DNA from: Bacteroidota bacterium
GTDB taxonomy: Bacteria > Bacteroidota > Bacteroidia > Chitinophagales > Chitinophagaceae
Direction: 5' to 3'
DNA length: 9,668 nt
Assembly (NCBI GenBank): GCA_028877045.1
Contig: JAGWPQ010000280.1
Location: forward strand, 1-9,668
In this document: piece by piece, positions 1 to 6,280 of the stretch
Position numbering within the stretch: the stretch's first letter is position 1
Layout of the letters: the number at the start of each line of letters is the position of its first letter
Position numbers and translations under genes: made by a program
Notes under the pieces: generated by a model
Databases searched by the model: none
Told to the model about the DNA's origin: nothing
Seen by the model: only the letters and a program-made list of their open reading frames with translations

Positions 1-930
1 GATTCTGGTATAACCTTTTCCTTTTACGGCGCAATAAGCATCCCAGCTTAATTGTTTTATCTGATCGATCAAAGAGGCTTCGGGCGATTGATACTCGTAA
101 AAATTTTCATCCTGCGGCATCGGTGTTTCTTCTTCATATATTTCCCATAAACGATCGAAGGATAAAAATTTTTCGTGCTCGGGCAATGAAGGATGAAACA
201 CTCTTTCAACAGGATTATAAATTATTGCTTCATCAGGTTTATCATAACTGCCAACAATTAATGTGGTGAATTCGGGGCCGTTGATAAACGATTCCGCAAT
301 TAAACCGTCGGCAGTCAGGTCCCAACCGCGATAACCTTCAAACATTAATTCAACCTGTTTATTTAATTCATCAACATCGTGCACAACGTTTTTAATTCCA
401 ACACCCATACTTCCGCCGGAGATGGAAGGTTTTACAATGATCGGTGTCCCTAATCTTTTAAAAATATTTTTTAATGATTGATCTTTTTGATTGATGGCAA
501 ACCATTTTGGCGTAGCAACATTTGCTGCATCAAAACATTCTTTCATCAAAATTTTTGATGTGGTGATGTTATAAAAATATTCGTCGGCACCGGTATAAAT
601 TAATTCTTTCTCGTCTAAATATTTTACCACCGAAACACCTGGTGTGCCGTTTATTTCATCACCATCGCAAAGATTTAAAACGAGTGGAAAAAATTTTTTT
701 GATTTTTTTTCTGCAACGATCTCATCAATCACGATTTTATAATCGTTCATGGTTACCGGTTGCCATTGCCATTGCAAACCCAGATGGGCAAAGGTTTTGG
801 TGTATTCGGCAATGCTTTGCGAGAAATCGTAATAATAATCAATATTCGCATCGTTGGTAATGAGATGCGGAGCCAACACCCAAACTTTTAGTGCAACAGG
901 TGATTTCTTTTTATGAGGATTGGGTGCCAT
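1..930 (-). CDS. D-Ala-D-Ala-ligase-like ATP-grasp enzyme, 3' end cut by window edge
   Basis: The 310 visible residues read from ATG at 928-930 to the left edge with no stop. They match the ATP-grasp fold of the D-Ala-D-Ala ligase family, which joins a carboxylate to an amine through an acyl phosphate. Landmarks are TGAD at about residues 113-116 followed by a K-rich helix (K126, K130), IIVKPS at 164-169 with the ATP-binding lysine K167, the glycine-rich loop SGGSMGVG at 171-178, AESFINGPEF at 212-221, and GKGYTRI at 304-310, which in the family directly precedes the metal-binding Asp. The cut therefore falls inside the catalytic core, perhaps 50-80 residues before the end. The N-terminus (VWVLAPHLITNDANIDYYYD) lacks the GGxSxE motif that holds the first D-Ala in true Ddl enzymes, so a different substrate is likely. 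It follows the SET gene by 18 bases without an obvious Shine-Dalgarno sequence, and co-transcription is likely. The fold is well supported; the substrate is unknown. Confidence 0.85.
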   Translation of the reverse strand, partial: MAPNPHKKKSPVALKVWVLAPHLITNDANIDYYYDFSQSIAEYTKTFAHLGLQWQWQPVTMNDYKIVIDEIVAEKKSKKFFPLVLNLCDGDEINGTPGVSVVKYLDEKELIYTGADEYFYNITTSKILMKECFDAANVATPKWFAINQKDQSLKNIFKRLGTPIIVKPSISGGSMGVGIKNVVHDVDELNKQVELMFEGYRGWDLTADGLIAESFINGPEFTTLIVGSYDKPDEAIIYNPVERVFHPSLPEHEKFLSFDRLWEIYEEETPMPQDENFYEYQSPEASLIDQIKQLSWDAYCAVKGKGYTRI

Positions 931-948
931 TAATTAATTGCGCTATTG

Positions 949-1440
949 TTAACGTTTATTAATTTGTTGTTGTATAAAATCTGTTAAACGGTAATGTTGT
1001 AAAACAGCATCATCCAAATAAACAGCACCCTGAATTTGATGCAGGCATCTTGCTGTATTACAAAAACAATTGAAAGGCTGCGCCATATTCCATTCGGTTG
1101 AAGGATAAAAGAAAGTAAACTCATCGCCCACTTCAATTTTTGTAAGCGCAATTAACAGAAACGATGTTGTGTCGAAAAAAACATTCGGATTGCAACTGTG
1201 ATTGATGTATTGCAGAAACTCAGGATCAAGTGTAATATGTTTTTCTTCCTCAACCTGAACAGTAAGATATGTCGGCTGCGACAAAGTTTCCTTTGCAGAG
1301 AACGAACAAATAACATCATCTGCATTAAATGTAGAAACAGCATGCAACGATCTTTGCTGCGTGAATGAATTTTGTACGATTTCAGCAAAGCCATGATTGC
1401 TGATAACCGTGTACGTTGGGTTAGTAGTAGGTTGTATCAT
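949..1440 (-). CDS. small SET-domain protein-lysine methyltransferase with post-SET zinc site
   Basis: This 163-residue protein is predicted to transfer methyl groups from S-adenosylmethionine to lysine side chains. The SET core motif INHSCNPN spans residues 79-86, and GDEFTFFYPSTEW at 105-117 supplies the conserved Gly-Asp/Glu-Glu and the catalytic tyrosine (Y112 most likely). A post-SET motif of exact form CxCx4C follows (C125, C127, C132). With C83 of NHSC it gives the four cysteines that in eukaryotic post-SET enzymes such as Dim-5 bind one zinc and complete the active site. No signal peptide or membrane segment is seen, so it should be cytoplasmic. The length is about that of a minimal SET plus post-SET unit. 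ATG at 1438-1440 is the natural start because only a few residues precede the conserved region. It is the first gene of a unit with the ATP-grasp gene. Substrate unknown; the family call is firm. Confidence 0.88.
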   Translation of the reverse strand: MIQPTTNPTYTVISNHGFAEIVQNSFTQQRSLHAVSTFNADDVICSFSAKETLSQPTYLTVQVEEEKHITLDPEFLQYINHSCNPNVFFDTTSFLLIALTKIEVGDEFTFFYPSTEWNMAQPFNCFCNTARCLHQIQGAVYLDDAVLQHYRLTDFIQQQINKR

Positions 1441-1565
1441 AATGTGCTAGTTACAGCAAGATAAAATGAATTGTTATAAACTAAAAGTATATTTAGTTAT
1501 AGAAATTAAAATGGGGATAATATGTTGGGTTATGCACGTATAAAAACAAAGAGCAAATTCTGATA

Positions 1566-1597
1566 AATAAAAAAGCCTCTGTTGAAACAGGGGCTTT
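1566..1597 (-). terminator. Rho-independent terminator of the 82-residue gene
   Basis: The arms 1572-1581 (AAAGCCTCTG) and 1588-1597 (CAGGGGCTTT) pair over 10 positions with one G-T wobble around a 6-base loop. On the minus strand the stem is followed by a T-rich tract (complement of 1566-1574); on the plus strand no T run follows. It lies about 35 bases beyond the stop codon at 1632, which fits termination of the small gene and separates it from the SET unit. Confidence 0.85.
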
Positions 1598-1631
1598 AAA
1601 CCAAAACAAACGATATGAAAAAAATTAGTTT

Positions 1632-1880
1632 TTAATTTTTCGAAAACACCGCCTCTTCTTCGGGCATCTCCACTTCTTCGCAATTAAACATCCAGTAAAT
1701 AAGATACTCATCATCCGATGGCAATCCAAAATGATCTAAACAGCTTTTTATTCTTTTGGCTTCAAAAGCTTTTACGATCTGATCATCTCTGAATTCCACC
1801 ATTTTGTAAATAGGTTCACCATTTCTTTTAGAATGGTAAAGCTTTACATAAAATTTGGTACTATTATTTTGGGGTTTCAT
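1632..1880 (-). CDS. conserved-looking 82-residue protein of unknown function
   Basis: I do not recognise the family. The protein has a basic N-terminal half (STKFYVKLYHSKRNGEPIYK) that reads like two beta strands with a turn. A helical stretch follows (IVKAFEAKRIKSCLDHFGL, about residues 35-53), then a hydrophobic/aromatic patch (EYLIYWMF) and an acidic tail rich in Glu (CEEVEMPEEE). There is no signal peptide, membrane span or zinc motif. That it is a real gene is supported by its own promoter-like sequence, a palindrome just upstream and a good terminator just downstream. ATG at 1878-1880 is the only plausible start. It stands alone between the SET unit and the divergent FIST gene. It could be a small regulator or stress protein, but nothing in the sequence decides this. 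Confidence 0.7.
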   Translation of the reverse strand: MKPQNNSTKFYVKLYHSKRNGEPIYKMVEFRDDQIVKAFEAKRIKSCLDHFGLPSDDEYLIYWMFNCEEVEMPEEEAVFSKN

Positions 1881-1893
1881 GATCTTAATTTTT

Positions 1894-1912
1894 ATTGAAT
1901 ACTTTATTCAAT
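1894..1912. promoter_or_regulatory. perfect palindrome, possible operator of the 82-residue gene
   Basis: ATTGAATA at 1894-1901 and TATTCAAT at 1905-1912 form perfect 8-bp inverted arms around CTT. The site lies 13 bases upstream of the start codon at 1880 and overlaps the proposed -7 element (1909-1916), a position suited to a repressor dimer. As RNA it would be an AT-only hairpin with a 3-base loop, so a DNA-binding site is the more natural reading. Operator function is inferred. Confidence 0.4.
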
Positions 1913-1937
1913 ATTATACTGTTCAATTCTATGCCAA
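1909..1937 (-). promoter_or_regulatory. putative Bacteroidota-type promoter for the 82-residue gene
   Basis: On the minus strand TTG (complement of 1935-1937) is followed after 18 bases by TAATATTG (complement of 1909-1916), one mismatch from TAnnTTTG. The spacing is close to the usual 19 bases. Transcription would begin near 1902, inside the palindrome. The match is good but short. Confidence 0.4.
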
Positions 1938-2040
1938 AATCGAAAAGCCATTAATAATCATTGATTTAGCGGCTACGGCAGATTGATATTACTCCTAATT
2001 CAAAACAAAGATTCCATATTACGGAAAAGAAAAAAAGCAG

Positions 2041-2073
2041 CGTTGGTAAAGCAACGGGAAACACCGGCGCCGG
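2041..2073. repeat. two inverted repeats upstream of the FIST gene
   Basis: CGTTG (2041-2045) and CAACG (2052-2056) flank a 6-base loop, and CCGGCGCCGG (2064-2073) is a perfect 10-bp palindrome, notably GC-rich inside an AT-rich intergenic stretch. They lie 50-80 bases before the FIST start. They may be operator sites or 5'-leader hairpins; no role can be assigned. I found no convincing TTG/TAnnTTTG pair here for the FIST gene. The nearest -7-like word, TAAATTTT at 2077-2084, has no TTG at the right distance. Confidence 0.3.
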
Positions 2074-2123
2074 GCGTAAATTTTATGTCATCATAACAAC
2101 CACAAATTTATAATTAATAACGT

Positions 2124-3317
2124 ATGAAATTTGCAGCGGTAATTAGTTATACAAACGTAGATTATTGCCATAACATGAAGATCAAACAACAACATTTTAT
2201 TCAGGACAAATGGCTTGAAAAATCATCCGATGCAGGCTTTAATATCAATAAAGCACAATTGGTTTTTGCGTTGGGCTCAAGTCAGTTAATTGCAAACAAA
2301 GAACTGTTTGATTACTTAAAAAATAGTCATCCTGCTGCCAATATCCTTTGCGCGTCTACTGCCGGCGAAATCATAAGTGATGATGTAGTTGATAACAGCA
2401 TTGTGGTTACTGCAATTGAATTTGATAAAACAAAGGTGAAGTGTGTTGAAACAAATATTACGGATCATGAAAATAGTTTTGAAACCGGCAAATATTTAAT
2501 GCAGCAATTAAATGCCGATGATCTTGTTGGCGTATTTATTATTTCGGATGGAACAAAAATAAACGGAAGCAGTTTGGTTAGCGGATTGAATGAAAATAAT
2601 AGCAAACAAATTCCTGTCACGGGAGGATTGGCAGGCGATGCAGCACGATTCGACAAAACTTATGTAGGATTAAATCATTCACCTGCCGAAGGAAACATCG
2701 TAGCTGTTGGCTTTTATGGAAAGCATTTAAAAATTGGTCATGGTTCTTTTGGCGGATGGGATGAATTTGGAAGAGAAAGGATCATCACAAAATCAGATAA
2801 AAATATTTTATACGAAATCGATGGCAGAAATGCACTTGAACTGTATAAAGAATATTTAGGGCCGTATGCGGCAGAACTTCCCGGCTCGGCATTATTATTT
2901 CCGCTTTCATTAAAAATCGAAGATCCCGCAACAACACTTGTCCGGACAATTCTTTCTATTAACGAAAAAGAAAGATCAATGACCTTTGCAGGTGACCTTC
3001 CGGAAGGAAGTAAAGTGCGTTTAATGAAAGCTAATTTAGATAAACTGATCGACGCATCTTCGAGTGCTGCCGAACAATCTTTGAAGAATCAAACACAAGC
3101 ACCGCAGCTTGCATTTCTTATCAGTTGTGTTGGAAGGAGATTGATTTTGCAGGAAAGATCATACGAAGAAATACAGGCAGCTAAAAGTATTTTTGGTGAT
3201 GCAACCAGCATTGGCGGATTTTATTCTTACGGAGAAATATCACCATACAATCAAAATACATCCTGCGAGTTGCATAACCAAACAATGACCATTACAACAT
3301 TCACCGAAATAACATAG
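2124..3317 (+). CDS. FIST-domain sensor protein (FIST_N plus FIST_C)
   Basis: FIST proteins are predicted cytoplasmic sensors of small molecules, probably amino acids or related compounds, that work with signalling partners. FIST_N covers about residues 45-230, with CASTAGEI (76-83), VTGGLAGDAARF (165-176) and GHGSFGGWDEFG (205-216) including the usual Gly-rich turns. FIST_C covers about 235-375, with TFAGDLPEGSKVRLM (287-301), SCVGRRLILQ (334-343) and the signature GGFYSYGEISPY (364-375). No membrane segment or signal peptide is present. The 397-residue length is usual for a stand-alone two-domain FIST protein. The annotated ATG gives a 17-residue leader; Met18 (ATG at 2175), followed by KIKQQHFIQDKW, resembles the usual N-terminus of the family and is a serious alternative start. 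The hybrid kinase gene follows after 27 bases, so the two are very likely co-transcribed and act as a sensor-kinase pair. The ligand is unknown. Confidence 0.92.
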   Translation: MKFAAVISYTNVDYCHNMKIKQQHFIQDKWLEKSSDAGFNINKAQLVFALGSSQLIANKELFDYLKNSHPAANILCASTAGEIISDDVVDNSIVVTAIEFDKTKVKCVETNITDHENSFETGKYLMQQLNADDLVGVFIISDGTKINGSSLVSGLNENNSKQIPVTGGLAGDAARFDKTYVGLNHSPAEGNIVAVGFYGKHLKIGHGSFGGWDEFGRERIITKSDKNILYEIDGRNALELYKEYLGPYAAELPGSALLFPLSLKIEDPATTLVRTILSINEKERSMTFAGDLPEGSKVRLMKANLDKLIDASSSAAEQSLKNQTQAPQLAFLISCVGRRLILQERSYEEIQAAKSIFGDATSIGGFYSYGEISPYNQNTSCELHNQTMTITTFTEIT

Positions 3318-3344
3318 CACCGAGCTATTTTTAATAAAATCAAT

Positions 3345-4874
3345 ATGCCTTATCATAAAATTTTAGAAAGCCAAATAAGAAAATTTCTACCCGAAAAATG
3401 CCTTCAGGATGAAAGTGTTTGCAATTTTTTAAATGTGGTAAGCCGGTGTTATGCAACATTCGAAAAAGATAAAAATATATCCGAACATGCGTTTGATGTA
3501 AGTGAAAAAGAATACCAGGACATCAACAGTAATCTGCTTAAGCAAAACGAAATAAGAAAACAATCTATTCTTAAATTAAAAGAAGCCATCAAGTCGATGG
3601 ACCCTAACGCTTCTTTTATTTTGGAAAACGATGATGATCTTTTCAGCACCATTTCTTTTCTTGAACAACAGATAAAAAAGTCCAAAGAATTAGCAAACGA
3701 ATTAATTAAAGCAAAAGAATTTGCCGAAAAAGCAATGACGGCAAAAAGCGATTTTCTTTCGGTGATGAGCCACGAAATCCGTACCCCTTTAAACGCTATC
3801 ATTGGAACAATTTTATTATTGCAATACCAGGATCCGCTTCCGTCGCAAAAAGAATTTTTACGCGTACTTGAAATCTCTTCTGAAAATTTATTGAGTTTGA
3901 TAAACGATGTACTTGACTTCAGCAAACTTGAAGAAGGCAAGATCGTATTTGCCGACAGGGATGTTGAATTGCTGCATTTCCTCAATAATATCAAAATGGC
4001 CAATCAAAGCAAGGCCGAAGAAAAGGGGAACAATATTATACTCAAGTACGATGAAAACATTCCCGACTTTGTAAGAGGCGATGATGTTAGATTAGGACAA
4101 ATTTTGAACAACCTTGTTTCCAATGCTGTAAAATTTACGAAAGATGGTACCATTACCATTGAGACTTTATTAAGAGAAAATAATGCCGATGATGTGCTTA
4201 TTTATTTTTCGGTACAGGACACAGGAATCGGTATCCCGAAAGATAAACAACAAATAATTTTCGAAAGATTTATTCAGGCAAATACAAATATCACTCGCGA
4301 CTTTGGAGGTTCGGGTCTTGGTCTGGCTATCATCAAACGCTTGCTGGAACTGCAGGGCAGCGAAATTAATTTAGAAAGCGAATATGGCAAAGGCTCTAAT
4401 TTCTATTTTGTTCTCCGTTTCAGAAAGAGTAAAATAAATACTATCAGAGAAGAAAAAATTCAAACTTTCGATAAACAGGATTTAAAAGGATTGAAAGTTT
4501 TACTGGTAGAAGATGTTTTATTTAATGTGATGGTTGCTGACGGAATGCTGCAAAACTGGGGCGCCATAACCGAAACTGCAGAAAACGGAGCCATTGCTGT
4601 AGAAAAAATGAAAGAAAATAATTACGATATTGTTTTAATGGATATTCAAATGCCTGTGATGGATGGTTATGATGCAACAACCGAGATCAGAAAATTTGAT
4701 ACCGCTACACCCATCATTGCATTGACCGCTTCCATCTCTCCCGACATACAACAAAAAGTAACGAATGTTGGAATGAATGGTTTTATTACAAAACCTTTTA
4801 ATCCTAACGACCTTTACATTGCTTTGTACGAGAACACGATCAATAAAAGCACAAAGAAAATTTTAGCGGGTTAG
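3345..4874 (+). CDS. soluble hybrid histidine kinase with C-terminal receiver domain
   Basis: The 509-residue protein has no membrane segment. An N-terminal helical region with a probable coiled coil (about 55-135) replaces a sensor domain. HisKA follows, with the H-box FLSVMSHEIRTPLN (137-150) and phospho-acceptor His143. The HATPase_c domain has an N-box (NNLVSNAVKFT, N256/N260), G1 (DTGIGI, 292-297), an F-box (FERF) and G2 (GGSGLGLAI, 321-329). The receiver starts at about 382, with acidic E389/D390, phospho-acceptor D433 in LMDIQMP, T461 and K483 in ITKPF. All catalytic residues of both modules are present. There is no Hpt or DNA-binding domain, so output must go through a phosphotransfer partner encoded elsewhere or through receiver control of the kinase itself. 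The lack of a sensor domain and the FIST gene 27 bases upstream point to FIST as the sensory subunit. The 3' end lies only 3 bases from the end of the opposing porin gene. Confidence 0.95.
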   Translation: MPYHKILESQIRKFLPEKCLQDESVCNFLNVVSRCYATFEKDKNISEHAFDVSEKEYQDINSNLLKQNEIRKQSILKLKEAIKSMDPNASFILENDDDLFSTISFLEQQIKKSKELANELIKAKEFAEKAMTAKSDFLSVMSHEIRTPLNAIIGTILLLQYQDPLPSQKEFLRVLEISSENLLSLINDVLDFSKLEEGKIVFADRDVELLHFLNNIKMANQSKAEEKGNNIILKYDENIPDFVRGDDVRLGQILNNLVSNAVKFTKDGTITIETLLRENNADDVLIYFSVQDTGIGIPKDKQQIIFERFIQANTNITRDFGGSGLGLAIIKRLLELQGSEINLESEYGKGSNFYFVLRFRKSKINTIREEKIQTFDKQDLKGLKVLLVEDVLFNVMVADGMLQNWGAITETAENGAIAVEKMKENNYDIVLMDIQMPVMDGYDATTEIRKFDTATPIIALTASISPDIQQKVTNVGMNGFITKPFNPNDLYIALYENTINKSTKKILAG

Positions 4875-4877
4875 TTT

Positions 4878-6251
4878 TTATAACTCGAAATGTAATCTTA
4901 TGGAAGGGATGTGAACCGATCCCCGCCTGTCTTTATTATATGCCGGATTATTTGCCATTTGATAATCGATCGACAACTGCACAAACGAAGCAATATAAAA
5001 TCTGTAATACGTTTCAAAAATTGTTTCTGCTCCATAATTCAAATTGCCATCACCAATAATAAAACCGTAACCACCGGCTTTCAAATAATTTTTATGATCT
5101 TCCGATAAACCGTTTACCACAAATGCAATTCCGAGAACATCTTTTTTTCTTTTCCAATTATTCCCGTTTATTTCAATTCCCGCCTGCAGGCTTTTATCAA
5201 TTTCTGTAAATGCCCATGAGGCGGTCTTTCCATCGTTCCAGCTATATCTTGCAAATAAACCAATCGATCTGTTCAATTCCTGTTCAAGATTAATTCCAAA
5301 ACCATATTTGGCACCAAAATATTTGGTGCCTTCGGTATTGCCGGTAATTATTTCACTTAAACTACTGTCACCAACAGCCATTGCTGCAATGGCATCTTTA
5401 TAAAACGGTGCCCTCGAAAAAGTAACAAAAGCATTTGTTCTGATGGTACCCGATAAATTATTTTTTGTTTTCCAGTGTTTTTCAAACTCCACCGTTTCCG
5501 AATTGGCGCCGTTCCATTTCCATTCCATTGGTAAAGCATTGGCAATTTTTGGAACTTCGACCGAAGCAAAACGCAGTGCCCACGTAGGTTTTATCAGTTC
5601 CACAACAATACCCGTTGTATAACCGCGAACATCGGCGGGAAAATCCCATGCACCCTGCGCCATCAAACTCCAGTTTAAAAATTGAGAACGTGCATCGTGA
5701 TCATATTTATTATCATCAAAAAAATCTGTAATGCAAAATTTGCCTGCTGTGATTACTAATCGTGATGTTGCAATTTTTCCGGCAAATTGATTTATGTCGG
5801 AAGACTGATTTTCGAAAGTTGAATTTTTTAAAGGAATGATCTGCTGCAAATAGGCTCTTGCAACAAATGGTGTTAATGCTGATGCGCCAACGCGATATAT
5901 TTCGCCGTTAGGAAAACCGGCCAATCCTTTTGTTTTACTTAATCCGCCCCCGCCGGTGGTTTCCTGATCAAAAATAAAAAAAGCATTCTTCCATAATTTT
6001 CTGCCAATAGCGATAGTTGTTGTGTTTGAAGTGGCAATTTCATAACCATCTTCCAAACTGTTGATGCCGGAATATTTTGCAGCAAATCCCGGATGCAGTT
6101 GTGTTACCGTTGTGTTTTGAAAATGCACACTCCAATCGGCAACAGAATCTTTTTTATTAATTCTGTTGATTAGGTTTTCTGATGACTGAGCAAAACTTTT
6201 TATAAAAAAAACTGCACACAATAATGTTATTATTATTCGAAAAAAACGCAT
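4878..6251 (-). CDS. OprB-type carbohydrate-selective outer-membrane porin
   Basis: The 457-residue protein begins with a Sec signal peptide (MRFFRIIITLLCAVFFIKSFA, about 1-21) with probable cleavage at SFA|Q. The mature part carries OprB-family landmarks: WSVHFQNTTVTQLHPGF (about 40-56), NSLEDGYE, GGGGLSKTKGLAGFPNGE, TAGKFCITDFFDDNKYDHDARSQF, GAWDFPADVRGYTTG and near the C-terminus AGGYGFIIGDGNLNYG, FETYYRF and NPAYNKDRRG. Alternating hydrophobic strands run to the end (SIRLHFEL), as expected of a beta barrel. OprB porins let sugars and other small solutes through the outer membrane. Here the gene starts 29 bases after mgtA stops on the same strand with no terminator between, so it is probably transcribed with the Mg2+ pump. 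That context favours a role in ion or general solute entry, but substrate preference cannot be read from the sequence. No terminator is visible at its 3' end, where it meets the kinase gene. Confidence 0.9.
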   Translation of the reverse strand: MRFFRIIITLLCAVFFIKSFAQSSENLINRINKKDSVADWSVHFQNTTVTQLHPGFAAKYSGINSLEDGYEIATSNTTTIAIGRKLWKNAFFIFDQETTGGGGLSKTKGLAGFPNGEIYRVGASALTPFVARAYLQQIIPLKNSTFENQSSDINQFAGKIATSRLVITAGKFCITDFFDDNKYDHDARSQFLNWSLMAQGAWDFPADVRGYTTGIVVELIKPTWALRFASVEVPKIANALPMEWKWNGANSETVEFEKHWKTKNNLSGTIRTNAFVTFSRAPFYKDAIAAMAVGDSSLSEIITGNTEGTKYFGAKYGFGINLEQELNRSIGLFARYSWNDGKTASWAFTEIDKSLQAGIEINGNNWKRKKDVLGIAFVVNGLSEDHKNYLKAGGYGFIIGDGNLNYGAETIFETYYRFYIASFVQLSIDYQMANNPAYNKDRRGSVHIPSIRLHFEL

Positions 6252-6280
6252 GAAAATATTTTAATAAATAAACGATCTGT

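Noticed and set aside
688..710. Homopolymer runs (6 A, 7 T, then 8 T) inside the ATP-grasp gene that could mark a frameshift or phase-variable tract.
   Set aside because: The reading frame is open and family-like on both sides (AEKKSKKFFPLVLN), so no frameshift is needed.
1441..1500. TACTTTTA near 1470 on the minus strand as the -7 element of a SET promoter.
   Set aside because: It has one mismatch and no TTG at the proper distance, so I do not list it as a feature.
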